The notes: a model not told the origin generated them from the letters alone. Numbered from the stretch's first letter, positions 17,441 to 26,395 are shown. The stretch is DNA of 64,000 nucleotides from Rhizobium esperanzae (GCF_002204185.1 NZ_MXPU01000005.1:310001-374000), one strand, 5' to 3'. Made by a program: numbers and translations.

Positions 17441-18430
17441 TCAGAGCCCTGAGGTCTGCTCCAATTTCCCACGCGCCTTGATCATCGGTATGGCTTCGGA
17501 ATAGCTGACACAGGCGACATCCGCCCGGTGGCAGACGTCGCTAACCAGGCGGTCGAGCGCGCGCCAGTAGGCGCCGCCGTTCATTTCCACGAAATGGAAG
17601 CCGAGCTGGAGGGGGATGCGGTCGCCGTTATATTGGCGGTCGAAAGCCTGGGAGAAGGCGGCGTAGGCGCGGTTTTCGAATGCCTTCGAATCCGCGCTGT
17701 CCTCCTCACCCTTGGAATGGCGGACGAAGAGATTGTAGTCCATGCCGATGATCGGCTTTTCGTTCGGACCCTCTGGGATCAGGGGAAGGCCGAAGCGGAG
17801 GATGCCGTCTTCTTCGACAGGCATGGCCGGCCCCTTGGTGACAAGGCTTGCATCATAGGTGAAGCCCGCCTTCTTCTCGGCGGCGATCATGTCGGCGCCC
17901 GCCGTCGCCGAGAGATAGGGAGCGCGAAAGCCCTTGATGCCGTGATCGACCAGATCCTGCCAGCCGGCGGGTTCATCGAGGCCGACGCTCTTCCAGGCGT
18001 TTTTCAGCGTCGTATGAAAGGTCGCGTATTCGGCCGACCAGTCGGCCTCGCTCCAGAGGCGCCCGTCGAAATGACCGCAGGCATGGCTCGATATGTCGTG
18101 GCCTTCGAGATGGGCATGCCAGATATTGCCGAGACGCTCGCGGATTTCGTTTTCGCTCTGGGCAAAGCCGACATTGGATTTTCCGCGTTTCTGGTGCGGC
18201 GCCTGATAGGCCTTCTTCGCCGCATCGTTCATCAGAAACGTACAGGAAAGGAAATAGGTGAAGTGGGCGCCGTTCCTGGCGGCCATCTCGCGGCTTTTCA
18301 GCCAGAGCGCATTATCGTGGGCGCCGTCGAAGGAGATAATGACAAGCTGCTTCGGCCGGTCGGCCGCCTCTGCCGCCGCGGGAAGAACGAGGGAGGCAAG
18401 CAGACAGGTGGCGAGGAGAGGACGAGACAT
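17441..18430 (-). CDS. Exported polysaccharide deacetylase family protein
   Basis: 329 residues from the ATG at 18428-18430, chosen because MSRPLLATCLLASLVLPAAA is a clear signal peptide; the longer frame to 18514 would hide it. NodB-homology motifs are present: the first Asp motif VIISFDGAHDN (about 31-41), the zinc His motif GHDISSHACGHFDG, and GFRAPYLS. These carbohydrate esterase family 4 enzymes remove N-acetyl groups from glycans. An unusual FLMNDAAKKAYQAPHQKRGK insertion lies between the first two motifs. The target glycan in the periplasm is unknown. Confidence 0.85.
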   Translation of the reverse strand: MSRPLLATCLLASLVLPAAAEAADRPKQLVIISFDGAHDNALWLKSREMAARNGAHFTYFLSCTFLMNDAAKKAYQAPHQKRGKSNVGFAQSENEIRERLGNIWHAHLEGHDISSHACGHFDGRLWSEADWSAEYATFHTTLKNAWKSVGLDEPAGWQDLVDHGIKGFRAPYLSATAGADMIAAEKKAGFTYDASLVTKGPAMPVEEDGILRFGLPLIPEGPNEKPIIGMDYNLFVRHSKGEEDSADSKAFENRAYAAFSQAFDRQYNGDRIPLQLGFHFVEMNGGAYWRALDRLVSDVCHRADVACVSYSEAIPMIKARGKLEQTSGL

Positions 18431-18551
18431 GGGCACCGCGACAATTTGTTCGCGGTTTCCCTCCGATAGAATTGCGGCGAAGCTGCGGTCACAACTGGCA
18501 TTTTTTCCCGCCAACCGCTAAGTCATGTCAAACTGCACGGAAGGGATCGCA

Positions 18552-19136
18552 ATGGCACTGCTTATCGTCGGCATCATACTTTTTCTCGGGGTGCATCTGG
18601 TGCGGGTGGTGGCTCCGGATCTGCGCCGCTCGATGATCGCGCGCCTCGGCGAGAATGGCTGGCGGGCCGGGTATTCGGTTGCGAGCATCCTCACGCTGAT
18701 CCTGTTGATCTATGGTTTCGGGCAGGCCCGGCAGGTGACCGGCATGCTCTACAATCCGCCGGTCTGGACGGCGCATATCGCAATCACGCTGATGCTGATC
18801 GCGATGATCTGTCTCGTCGCCTCGCTGCTGCCGGCGGGGCATATTGCGACCAAGACGAAACATCCGATGGTGCTGTCGGTGAAGATCTGGGCGCTGGCGC
18901 ATCTGCTTGCCAATGGCGAGACGTCGTCGGTGCTGCTGTTTGCGGCGTTCCTTGCCTGGGGCGTGATCGTGCGCATTTCGCTCAAGCGCCGCGAGCGGGC
19001 GGGGGAAATCACGCTCCGGCCCTTCGTCTCGGCCAAGTACGACGTCTATGCCGCCGTTATTGGCATCGTCCTCTGGGCGCTGATCATCTGGAAGCTGCAC
19101 GAATGGCTGATCGGCGTTTCGCCGCTCGCCATGTGA
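18552..19136 (+). CDS. NnrU-like integral membrane protein
   Basis: 194 residues from the ATG at 18552, which has GGAAGGGATC upstream. Five or so hydrophobic helices begin with LLIVGIILFLGVHLVRV (about 3-19). GYSVASILTLILLIYGFGQAR and the histidine-bearing MALLIV...HLLANGETSSVLLFAAFLAWG pattern match the NnrU family. NnrU was named for an association with nitrite and nitric oxide reduction, and relatives are carotenoid isomerases, but function is unproven. No denitrification gene is nearby, so a nitric oxide role should not be assumed. Confidence 0.85.
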   Translation: MALLIVGIILFLGVHLVRVVAPDLRRSMIARLGENGWRAGYSVASILTLILLIYGFGQARQVTGMLYNPPVWTAHIAITLMLIAMICLVASLLPAGHIATKTKHPMVLSVKIWALAHLLANGETSSVLLFAAFLAWGVIVRISLKRRERAGEITLRPFVSAKYDVYAAVIGIVLWALIIWKLHEWLIGVSPLAM

Positions 19137-19239
19137 CGAATCTTTCACATCCCCCTTACAACGGCGGCAAAATGGGGTAGAAGGCCGGAAATGTGCGTGT
19201 CATGCACATGCTATAGGTATTCCGCGGCCGGAGACGAGA

Positions 19240-19923
19240 ATGGCATTCAACGACGACAGCTTCATCCGTGAAGTCAATGAGGAATTGCGGTCAGACCAGA
19301 TGAAGGGCGTTTGGCGCCGGTTCGGCCGCTATATCATTGTCGTCGCCATTCTGATCGTTCTCGGCACCGCCGGCAAGGTTCTCTACGAATATTGGGACGA
19401 TACCCGCTCCTCCGGCGCCGGCGACCAGTTTCTGGCGGCGATGAAGCTTGCCGACGAGAACAAGAACGACGAGGCGCTGGCCGCGCTTGAAAAGCTGGAG
19501 AAGGAAGGCCATGGCGCCTATCCGGTGCTGGCGCGCATGCGGGCGGCGACCGTCCAGGCGCAGAAGGGCGATGCTGCTGCTGCGATCGCCGCCTTCAACG
19601 AGATCGGCAAAGACAACAGCGTTCCGGCTGCCGTGCGTGATGTCGCCAAAATGCGCGCGGGCTGGCTGCTGATCGAGAACGGCTCTTATGAGCAGGTTTC
19701 GGCCGCGATCGAAGAAATGGCCGTGCCGAGTAACGCTTTCCGCCATTCGGCGCGCGAAGCACTCGGTCTGGCGGCCTACAAGGCCGACAACATGGCGCAA
19801 GCGCGGCAATGGTTCCAATCGATTGTCGACGACGCGGGCAGCCCGCGTCCTGTTGCCAATCGCGCGCAGATGATGCTTGATCTCATTACCGCATCCGGCA
19901 AGGCGCCCGCCGCGCAGGGCTGA
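19240..19923 (+). CDS. YfgM-like membrane-anchored TPR protein
   Basis: 227 residues. A cytoplasmic N-terminus (SFIREVNEELRSDQMKGVWRR-like basic segment) precedes one transmembrane helix at about 27-44 (YIIVVAILIVLGTAGKVLYE). A periplasmic helical repeat domain follows (DENKNDEALAALEKLEKEG, RQWFQSIVDDAG). This is the family of YfgM, an ancillary partner of the SecYEG translocon and periplasmic chaperones. It lies 15 bp upstream of der, the same gene order as in enterobacteria where yfgM and bamB precede der, although bamB is absent here. Confidence 0.85.
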   Translation: MAFNDDSFIREVNEELRSDQMKGVWRRFGRYIIVVAILIVLGTAGKVLYEYWDDTRSSGAGDQFLAAMKLADENKNDEALAALEKLEKEGHGAYPVLARMRAATVQAQKGDAAAAIAAFNEIGKDNSVPAAVRDVAKMRAGWLLIENGSYEQVSAAIEEMAVPSNAFRHSAREALGLAAYKADNMAQARQWFQSIVDDAGSPRPVANRAQMMLDLITASGKAPAAQG

Positions 19924-19938
19924 GTTTAAGGAAAAAGA

Positions 19939-21360
19939 ATGAGTTTCACGGTCGCCATCGTCGGTCGTCCGAATGTCGGCAAGTCGACGCTTTTCAACCG
20001 CCTGGTGGGCAAGAAGCTTGCGCTCGTCGACGATACACCAGGGGTCACCCGTGACCGCCGGCCGGGTGATGCGCGGCTGATGGGACTGACCTTTACGATT
20101 ATCGACACGGCCGGTCTGGAGGAAGCCGACGAGGAAAGCCTGCAGGGCCGGATGCGCGCTCAGACCGAAGCGGCGATCGACGAGGCCGATCTTTCGCTTT
20201 TCGTCGTCGACGCCAAGAATGGGCTGACGCCCGTCGATACCGCTCTGGCCGAGATGTTACGCCGGCGCGGTAAGCCGGTGGTGCTCGTCGCCAACAAATC
20301 CGAGGCGCGCGGCTCCGACAGCGGCTTTTACGACGCCTATACGTTGGGATTGGGCGAGCCGACGCCGATTTCGGCCGAGCACGGGCAGGGCATGCTCGAC
20401 CTGCGGGATGCGATCGTCGAGGCGATCGGCAAGGACCGGGCCTATGCCAAGGAGGATGTTGCCGTCACGGACGTCGATATTCCCCATTCGGCCGATGAGG
20501 GTGAGGACGAGGACGAAGAGCCGGCCTACGACGAGACCAAACCGCTCCGGGTGGCGATCGTTGGCCGGCCGAATGCAGGCAAATCGACGCTGATCAACCG
20601 CTTCCTGGGCGAGGATCGGCTGCTGACGGGCCCGGAGGCAGGCATTACCCGCGATTCCATTTCGGTGGAATGGGACTGGCGTGGCCGTACCATCAAGATG
20701 TTCGACACGGCCGGCATGCGCCGCAAGGCGCGAGTGACCGAGAAGCTGGAGAAGCTTTCGGTGGCGGATGCGCTGCGGGCCATCCGCTTCGCCGAAACCG
20801 TCGTCATCGTTTTCGATGCGACGATTCCCTTCGAGAAGCAGGACCTGCAGATCGTCGACCTTGTGCTGCGCGAGGGGCGTGCAGCCGTGCTTGCCTTCAA
20901 CAAGTGGGACATGATCGAAGACCGCCAGGCGGTGCTTGCGGATCTGCGCGAAAAGACTGACCGGCTGCTGCCGCAGGCGCGCGGCATCCGCGCCGTGCCG
21001 ATCTCCGGCCAGACCGGCTGGGGCCTCGACAAGCTGATGCAGTCGATCATCGATACCGACAGGGTCTGGAACAAGCGTATTTCGACGGCGCGGCTCAACC
21101 GCTGGCTGGAGACGCAGCAGATCCAGCATCCGCCACCGGCCGTTTCCGGCCGCCGCATCAAGCTGAAATACATGACGCAGGTCAAGGCCCGCCCGCCGGC
21201 CTTCATGATCTCCTGCACCCGCTCCGACGCCCTGCCGGAATCCTATACGCGCTACCTGATCAATGGGTTGCGTGCGGATTTCGACATGCCGAGCGTTCCG
21301 ATCCGCATCCATTTCCGCTCGCCTGACAATCCGTACGAGTCGAAGAAGAAGCGGACGTAG
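19939..21360 (+). CDS. der: Ribosome-assembly GTPase Der (EngA)
   Basis: 473 residues, normal length. Der has two GTPase domains and acts in late 50S subunit maturation. G1 of the first domain is [16 protein letters not shown] (about 8-23) with DTAGLEEAD as switch II and NKSE as the G4 motif. The second has [16 protein letters not shown] near 207, DTAGMRRKA and NKWD. A KH-like domain occupies the last ~95 residues, and the C-terminus is basic (ESKKKRT). AAGGAAAAAGA precedes the start, immediately after the YfgM-like gene. Confidence 0.97.
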   Translation: MSFTVAIVGRPNVGKSTLFNRLVGKKLALVDDTPGVTRDRRPGDARLMGLTFTIIDTAGLEEADEESLQGRMRAQTEAAIDEADLSLFVVDAKNGLTPVDTALAEMLRRRGKPVVLVANKSEARGSDSGFYDAYTLGLGEPTPISAEHGQGMLDLRDAIVEAIGKDRAYAKEDVAVTDVDIPHSADEGEDEDEEPAYDETKPLRVAIVGRPNAGKSTLINRFLGEDRLLTGPEAGITRDSISVEWDWRGRTIKMFDTAGMRRKARVTEKLEKLSVADALRAIRFAETVVIVFDATIPFEKQDLQIVDLVLREGRAAVLAFNKWDMIEDRQAVLADLREKTDRLLPQARGIRAVPISGQTGWGLDKLMQSIIDTDRVWNKRISTARLNRWLETQQIQHPPPAVSGRRIKLKYMTQVKARPPAFMISCTRSDALPESYTRYLINGLRADFDMPSVPIRIHFRSPDNPYESKKKRT

Positions 21361-21399
21361 GGCGCCTGTTGGCGTCTTGAGGAAGGTCCGTTTTGCGTT

Positions 21400-21611
21400 G
21401 TGCCTGGGACACCCCTGTGCCCAGCCCGTCCCGGCGTCGAGCCACGGGTCTCGACCGGTCCCTCGGACCCCCACAGGGGGGATGGACAAATGGCCCAAAC
21501 TTCGCGCCTATCTACAGTTTCGTCGGACTGTGACGCTCGTTGTTCGAGAACCCATCGCGCCCAGCCGATCTCTGGGGGGCCCAGCTGGGCAGAGGAGGGT
21601 GCCACAGGCAC
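21400..21611. repeat. Palindromic element (GTGCCTG...CAGGCAC type)
   Basis: The left end (21400-21425, GTGCCTGGGACACCCCTGTG...) and right end (21584-21611) are complements over about 26 bp with small gaps. The 160-bp core has several C-rich and G-rich tracts that can pair. It fills the gap between convergent der and the MarR-type gene. It differs in sequence from the CCCCCTCATCCG elements but has the same nested architecture. Confidence 0.65.
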
Positions 21612-21633
21612 GACCTATCACGATCGTCTGAAC

Positions 21634-22071
21634 CTAAGCCACGCTTCCATTCAGCGCCTCGCGCAGCGCGACGATCTCAGCCCGCAGCCGAGTGAGATCC
21701 GTCGCATCGCGGCCGCTCGCTTCCACGATGCAGCCGGGAATGCCGATCGCTTTTTCCTTCAGGCGAATGCCCGCTGCACTCAGACGTATGACGACAACGC
21801 GTTCGTCCTCGGTGCTGCGTTCGCGCCTGATATAGCCGGCGATTTCCAGGCGCTTGAGCAGAGGGGTCAGCGTGCTCGATTCCAGGAACAGCCTTTCGCC
21901 GAGGCCGCCGACGGTCTGGGCGTCCTGCTCCCACAGCGCAACCATGGCCAAATATTGCGGATAGGTGAGGCCGAGTTCGTCGAGAAGCGGCTTGTAGACG
22001 CGGTTCAGCGCGTGGCTTGCCGTATAGACGGCGAAGCAGATGAAATTGTCGAGCTTCAGCTGATCCAGCAT
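21634..22071 (-). CDS. OhrR-like MarR-family peroxide-sensing regulator
   Basis: 145 residues. The N-terminal NFICFAVYTASHALNRVYKP carries the reactive cysteine expected of OhrR (Cys12), with Tyr26 and Tyr37 placed where OhrR has its sensing tyrosines. A second cysteine (Cys114, GIPGCIVEA) fits the two-cysteine type, which forms a disulphide on reaction with organic peroxide. The winged helix includes GGLGERLFLESSTLTPLLKR. It is divergent from an exported esterase gene instead of the usual ohr. Two similar palindromes lie in the shared promoter. Confidence 0.88.
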   Translation of the reverse strand: MLDQLKLDNFICFAVYTASHALNRVYKPLLDELGLTYPQYLAMVALWEQDAQTVGGLGERLFLESSTLTPLLKRLEIAGYIRRERSTEDERVVVIRLSAAGIRLKEKAIGIPGCIVEASGRDATDLTRLRAEIVALREALNGSVA

Positions 22072-22098
22072 GGGGCACTCCGGAAATGAGCGAATTTA

Positions 22099-22184
22099 TA
22101 TCGTGCGATAAATAATTGAAAGCAATTTTTTTGCATGGCAGGCATGGTGAAATTTCTGTTGTTCAATAAACAATCGTGCGCGAT
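22099..22184. promoter_or_regulatory. Two candidate OhrR-type operators in the divergent promoter
   Basis: TATCGTGCGATA at 22099-22110 and ATCGTGCGCGAT at 22173-22184 share the word ATCGTGCG and both are inverted repeats around the same centre. One lies by the start of each divergent gene, which fits shared control by the MarR-type protein. The sites are inferred from symmetry and position only. Confidence 0.55.
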
Positions 22185-22230
22185 ATAAAAGCCGTGTCCG
22201 GGACGGGCACCGAAACGAGAGGACAAGACA

Positions 22231-23244
22231 ATGTCGACCATCAAGACCGCAGTTTCCGCAGCAGCACTCCTGGCAGCTTCCGCCGTCGGCGCGCTCGCCG
22301 ACCCGGTGCTCGAGCCGACAACGCAGAAGTTCATCGATAGCTTGGCCGGCGGCAAGCCGATCTACACGCTGTCACCTGCCGATGCCCGCAATGTGCTGGC
22401 GGGTGCGCAGAAGGGCGGTGTCAAGAAGCCGGCAGTCAAGGAGGAAGACAAGGTCATCAAATCAGGCCCGACCGGCAGCATCAAACTACGGATTGTCCGC
22501 CCTGAGCATGCCAAGGGCACGCTGCCGGTTATTCTCTATTTCCACGGCGGCGGCTGGGTGCTCGGCGATGCCGACACGCATGACCGGCTGGTGCGAGAGA
22601 TCGCCAACGGCGCTGATGCCGCCGTTGTCTTCGTCGATTACGAACGCTCGCCGGAGGCCCGCTATCCCGTGGCTATCGAGCAGGCCTATGCCGCGACCAA
22701 ATATGTCGCCGAGCATGCCAAGGAATTCAACGTCGACGCCAGTAGGCTCGCGGTCGCAGGTGACAGCGTCGGCGGGAACATGGCGGCGGTGGTGACGCTG
22801 CTTGCCAAGGAGCGCGGCGGCCCAGATATCGACCAACAGGTGCTGTTCTACCCTGTCACCGACGCCAATTTCGACAATGGTTCCTACAACCAGTTCGCCA
22901 ACGGCCCTTGGCTGACAAAGGAAGCGATGAAGTGGTTTTGGAACGCCTATCTGCCTGATGAGGCGAAGCGCAAGGAACCGACGGCTTCGCCGCTGCAGGC
23001 ATCGCTGGAGCAGCTCAACGGTTTGCCGCCGGCTCTCATCATCACCGATGAAAATGACGTTCTGCGCGATGAAGGCGAGGCCTACGGCCGTAAGCTCAGC
23101 CAGGCCGGCGTCAAAGTCACCTCGATCCGCTACAACGGCACGATCCACGACTTCGTGCTGCTGAATGCGATTACCGAAACGCCAGCCGTGCGTAGCGCAA
23201 TCACGGTTGCAACCGACACGCTGCACAACGTCTTGCACAAGTAA
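22231..23244 (+). CDS. Exported alpha/beta-hydrolase, HSL-type esterase
   Basis: 337 residues with a signal peptide (MSTIKTAVSAAALLAASAVG, cleavage after Ala23). The oxyanion motif HGGGW is at 105-109. The nucleophile elbow GDSVGG has Ser179, and the likely acid and base are Asp276 (NDVLRDEG) and His306 (TIHDF). This is the hormone-sensitive-lipase family of short-chain ester hydrolases. Most relatives are cytoplasmic, so the signal peptide is unusual. Its placement opposite an OhrR-like regulator suggests peroxide-responsive expression. The natural substrate is unknown. Confidence 0.88.
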   Translation: MSTIKTAVSAAALLAASAVGALADPVLEPTTQKFIDSLAGGKPIYTLSPADARNVLAGAQKGGVKKPAVKEEDKVIKSGPTGSIKLRIVRPEHAKGTLPVILYFHGGGWVLGDADTHDRLVREIANGADAAVVFVDYERSPEARYPVAIEQAYAATKYVAEHAKEFNVDASRLAVAGDSVGGNMAAVVTLLAKERGGPDIDQQVLFYPVTDANFDNGSYNQFANGPWLTKEAMKWFWNAYLPDEAKRKEPTASPLQASLEQLNGLPPALIITDENDVLRDEGEAYGRKLSQAGVKVTSIRYNGTIHDFVLLNAITETPAVRSAITVATDTLHNVLHK

Positions 23245-23266
23245 GTCGATTGGAACTCTCTATTCG

Positions 23267-23310
23267 CGCAATTCCGGATGCAAACCCGCTCACAGTTTTG
23301 CTGGAATTGC
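23267..23310. repeat. Short inverted-repeat element (GCAATTCC type), copy 2
   Basis: GCAATTCC (23268-23275) and GGAATTGC (23303-23310) match the ends of the element before glpK, and the core ends in the same TTTTGCT. It sits between the convergent esterase and glycosyltransferase genes. Confidence 0.75.
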
Positions 23311-23311
23311 G

Positions 23312-24529
23312 TCAATCCGAGGATGGGAGAGGCCCGGCGGTTTCGCCGGGCTTTCTGCTTCTTGGAAGCGACTTAGCGAATTGCCAAGCCTTTTTCCACT
23401 TGGGCGTGATGACGCCATTGGCAGCGCGAATATTGTTGATGAATTGCTGCGTTGCCGCTTCCCAGGAATATTGCATGGCAAGCTCACGCGCCTTGGTGCG
23501 CGAGGCGGCGAGAGCGGCCAGGCAGGCGGCCTGCAGGTCGGCGTCGAGTGCGCCGACCTCGCTGTCCTCGCCGATGATATCGAGCGGGCCGGTGACGGGG
23601 TAGGCGGCGACCGGAACGCCCGATGCCAAGGCTTCGAGAATGGTGTTGCCGAAGGTGTCGGTGAGCGAGGGGAAGACGAAGACATCGGCCTGGGCGTAGA
23701 TTTTCGCCAGATTCTCGCCGAATTTGACGCCGGTGAAATGGACGTTCGGATAACGCTGCTCCAGTTCGGCGCGCGCCGGGCCATCGCCGACGACGACCTT
23801 GGAGCCCGGCAGCTCGAGATCGAGAAAGGCAGGCAGGTTCTTTTCCAGCGCCACGCGGCCGACGGTCATGAAAATCGGGCGAGGCAGGCCAAGGGGCTCC
23901 GGCTCAAGCGGCATCGGATGGAACTGTGTGGCGTCGATGCCGCGGGTCCAGGGCATCAGGTTCTTGATGCCTCTTGCGGACAATTCACGGGCAAGACTTG
24001 GCGTCGCGACCATGCAGCCGGCGCCGCCATTGTGGAACCAACGCACGAAGGCATAGAGCCAGCTCTCCGGGATCGGCAGGCGGGCGGAAACATATTCCGG
24101 AAAGCGTGTGTGATAGCTGGTGGAGAAAGGCATGCGCCTGCGCAGGCACCAGCGGCGGGCGGTCAATCCCAGCGGACCTTCAGTGGCGATATGCACATAG
24201 GTCGGATTGTGCTTTTCGATCTCTCGCGCGACACGTCGGTAATTGGCAATCGACAGCCGGATTTCCGGATAGGTCGGGCAGGGGATGCTGCGGAAACGCT
24301 CCGGGGTCACCATCGCAACCTCGACACCCATTTTCGCCAATTCGCGATTGGTGTTCTCGATCGAGCGGACGACCCCGTTGACCTGCGGATACCAGGCGTC
24401 GGTAACGATCACCAGCGTTTCCGGCAGGTTTCCGGCGGCTGCGGCATTGGCCCAGCTCTCGCCGCTGTAAGTATTTGCCGGACGTTGCAGCATGTCGCGA
24501 TTTCCATCCGCGTTGCAGTGATCTGTCAA
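23312..24529 (-). CDS. GT4-family glycosyltransferase
   Basis: 405 residues (an internal start at 24493 is possible). The N-terminal domain has TLVIVTDAWYPQVNGVVRSI, the usual GT4 donor-fold opening. The C-terminal nucleotide-sugar domain has FMTVGRVALEKNLPAFLDL, VVVGDGPARAELEQRYPNVH and the E-x7-E-type stretch PSLTDTFGNTILEALASG. Closest in style to the mannosyl/glucosyl transferases that glycosylate lipids (PimB/DGD-like) in alphaproteobacteria. The acceptor cannot be read from sequence. It follows glnII in the same direction, but a strong terminator lies between them. Confidence 0.87.
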   Translation of the reverse strand: MTDHCNADGNRDMLQRPANTYSGESWANAAAAGNLPETLVIVTDAWYPQVNGVVRSIENTNRELAKMGVEVAMVTPERFRSIPCPTYPEIRLSIANYRRVAREIEKHNPTYVHIATEGPLGLTARRWCLRRRMPFSTSYHTRFPEYVSARLPIPESWLYAFVRWFHNGGAGCMVATPSLARELSARGIKNLMPWTRGIDATQFHPMPLEPEPLGLPRPIFMTVGRVALEKNLPAFLDLELPGSKVVVGDGPARAELEQRYPNVHFTGVKFGENLAKIYAQADVFVFPSLTDTFGNTILEALASGVPVAAYPVTGPLDIIGEDSEVGALDADLQAACLAALAASRTKARELAMQYSWEAATQQFINNIRAANGVITPKWKKAWQFAKSLPRSRKPGETAGPLPSSD

Positions 24530-24696
24530 CGCTCGACCCCAGAGCGGGGTTCCGGAACGGCGATTCCCGCTCTCCTATTTTGAGGCATGACCATGATGGA
24601 AATATTACAGCCGCTTGCCAGTGTTTTCAGGCTTTTAGCGGCTCGATCGCCGCGAATATGTCAGAGGCTGATCGCCGTTTCCAGGCAGAAAGAATG

Positions 24697-24723
24697 ACGG
24701 CGCCGGTCGGGGACCGGCGCCGT
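24697..24723 (-). terminator. Terminator of glnII
   Basis: A perfect 12-bp stem ACGGCGCCGGTC / GACCGGCGCCGT with a 3-base loop lies 9 bp past the glnII stop. On the minus strand it is followed by CATTCTTTCT, a modest U-run. It separates glnII from the glycosyltransferase gene. Confidence 0.85.
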
Positions 24724-24731
24724 TTGGGAGG

Positions 24732-25772
24732 TTAGGCGGCAGCGGAAGCCGAACCGGCGAGCGGAACTTCCGAGATCGTCTTCAGAACCTGCGAAGCGAT
24801 CTGATAGGGGCAGCCCTGCGAGTTCGGGCGGCGATCTTCCAGATAGCCCTTGTAGTCGTTCTTGATGAAGGAGTGCGGCACGCGGATCGAAGCGCCGCGG
24901 TCAGCAACGCCGTAGGAGAACTTGTTCCACGGAGCGGTTTCGTGTTTGCCGGTCAGGCGCTTATCGTTGTCAGGACCGTAGACGTTGATGTGGTCCATGA
25001 GGTTCTTTTCGAACTGCGCCATCAGCGCTTCGAAGTAGGCCTTGCCGCCGACTTCGCGCATGTACTTGGTCGAGAAGTTGCAATGCATGCCCGAGCCGTT
25101 CCAGTCGGTGTCGCCGAGCGGCTTGCAGTGATATTCGATATCGATGCCGTATTTTTCGGTCAGACGCTGCAGCAGATAGCGTGCCATCCAGATCTGGTCG
25201 GCGGCCTTCTTGGAGCCCTTGCCGAAAATCTGGAATTCCCACTGGCCCTTGGCCACTTCGGCGTTGATGCCCTCGTGGTTGATGCCGGCAGCGAGGCAAA
25301 GATCGAGATGCTCTTCGACGATTTCGCGGGCGACGTCGCCGACATTAGAATAGCCGACGCCGGTGTAGTAGGGGCCCTGCGGAGCCGGATAACCCTGCTC
25401 GGGGAAGCCGAGCGGACGACCGTTCTGGTAGAAGAAATATTCCTGCTCGAAGCCGAACCAGGCATCTTCGTCGTCGAGGATGGTGGCGCGGGCGTTGCTC
25501 GGGTGCGGCGTGACGCCATCGGGCATCATGACTTCGCACATGACGAGCACGCCGTTGGTGCGGGCCGGGTCGGGATAGATGGCGACGGGCTTCAGTACGC
25601 AATCGGAGCTGCGGCCTTCGGCCTGCATGGTCGACGAGCCGTCGAAGCCCCAGAGCGGAAGCTGTTCCAGCGTTGGGAATGCGTCGAATTCCTTGATCTG
25701 CGTCTTGCCACGCAGGTTCGGTACCGGGGTGTACCCATCGAGCCAAATATACTCGAGCTTATATTTTGTCAT
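24732..25772 (-). CDS. glnII: Glutamine synthetase II (eukaryotic type)
   Basis: 346 residues, exactly the usual GSII length, from the ATG at 25770-25772; the longer frame to 25835 lacks family similarity. It makes glutamine from glutamate, ammonia and ATP. Visible are the beta-grasp start MTKYKLEYIWLDGYTPVPNL, LPLWGFDGSSTMQAEG, the metal-binding EQEYFF, and NGSGMHCNFSTKYMREVGG. No adenylylation-site tyrosine loop is expected in this type. It has its own sigma-54 promoter, upstream NtrC-type boxes and terminator, so it is probably transcribed alone under nitrogen limitation. Confidence 0.97.
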   Translation of the reverse strand: MTKYKLEYIWLDGYTPVPNLRGKTQIKEFDAFPTLEQLPLWGFDGSSTMQAEGRSSDCVLKPVAIYPDPARTNGVLVMCEVMMPDGVTPHPSNARATILDDEDAWFGFEQEYFFYQNGRPLGFPEQGYPAPQGPYYTGVGYSNVGDVAREIVEEHLDLCLAAGINHEGINAEVAKGQWEFQIFGKGSKKAADQIWMARYLLQRLTEKYGIDIEYHCKPLGDTDWNGSGMHCNFSTKYMREVGGKAYFEALMAQFEKNLMDHINVYGPDNDKRLTGKHETAPWNKFSYGVADRGASIRVPHSFIKNDYKGYLEDRRPNSQGCPYQIASQVLKTISEVPLAGSASAAA

Positions 25773-25862
25773 CGTGACTCTCTCAATGCGACGAAGGTGA
25801 GCAAACCCGGAGACGATCTGGGCGCGCAAACGCATCCGACCGCCAGGGGATGCACCTATCGA

Positions 25863-25878
25863 AGCACGTAGCGTGCCA
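25863..25878 (-). promoter_or_regulatory. Sigma-54 promoter of glnII
   Basis: On the minus strand the sequence is TGGCACGCTACGTGCT, which matches the -24/-12 consensus TGGCACG-N4-TTGCW with the GG and GC doublets at the exact spacing. The predicted start site is about 80 bases upstream of the glnII ATG. In rhizobia glnII is known to need NtrC and sigma-54. Confidence 0.85.
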
Positions 25879-26110
25879 GTTTGATTGCCGACAAAAGAAA
25901 AATCTTAAATCGGCTGGTCGATCCGCACTTTTCCCTTTCTCGAAAGAAGCCCGTTTGAACGATCGAAGGCTGATTCATCAGGAGGATAAAGAGGTTTCTT
26001 GCCTCGGAACCGGATGAAAATTTGGGCGTTAGTTCGAAATGGTGAAGTGTTGAACAAATAGGCGGAAGCTTCAGTCGTAGCCAGCATATGGATCAATCAT
26101 AGTTACCTCA

Positions 26111-26147
26111 TGCATATATTTTGTGCAATTTGCATAAAGTATGTGCA
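26111..26147. promoter_or_regulatory. Tandem NtrC-type enhancer boxes
   Basis: TGCATATATTTTGTGCA (26111-26127) and TGCATAAAGTATGTGCA (26131-26147) both fit TGCA(T/C)A-N5-TGTGCA, close to the NtrC consensus TGCACY-N5-RGTGCA. Their centres are 20 bp apart, about two helical turns, as expected for paired dimers that form an activating oligomer. They lie about 230 bp upstream of the glnII -24 element and about 60 bp upstream of the DUF2735 start. Confidence 0.8.
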
Positions 26148-26203
26148 TCATGCTATGGTCGCAGTCCTGTTATCGATGCACCGAACGGAATGGAGGCGAT
26201 CTC

Positions 26204-26395
26204 ATGCCCACCGGTTTCCATCGTGAATCCGCGACGATCTACCAGTTTCCCGTCAAGCCGACGCGGGCTGCAAACCGATTCGAACGCGCCAGGCTGATGG
26301 AGCGCGAGGCTGCTGATGTCTGCGACGCCGCTCTCGACAGCTGCTGGTATCACGACGAGGCGGTTCGCGAGACGGATCGGCCGACGAAGTCCTGA
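26204..26395 (+). CDS. DUF2735 family small protein
   Basis: 63 residues from the ATG at 26204 with TGGAGG upstream; a longer frame from 26141 would run through the NtrC boxes. The start PTGFHRESATIYQFPVK is the typical DUF2735 motif (TATIYQFP). In rhizobia such genes are often next to glnII, and here it is divergent from it across the NtrC boxes. A weak -24/-12-like sequence (TGGTCGCAGTCCTGTT at 26156-26171) is present but mismatched at -12. Function is unknown; a link to nitrogen control is inferred. Confidence 0.75.
   Translation: MPTGFHRESATIYQFPVKPTRAANRFERARLMEREAADVCDAALDSCWYHDEAVRETDRPTKS

Noticed and set aside
26156..26171. A sigma-54-like sequence (TGGTCGCAGTCCTGTT) upstream of the DUF2735 gene
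   Set aside because: The -12 GC is GT, and the NtrC boxes end only 9 bp upstream, too close for enhancer action. Kept only as a note.
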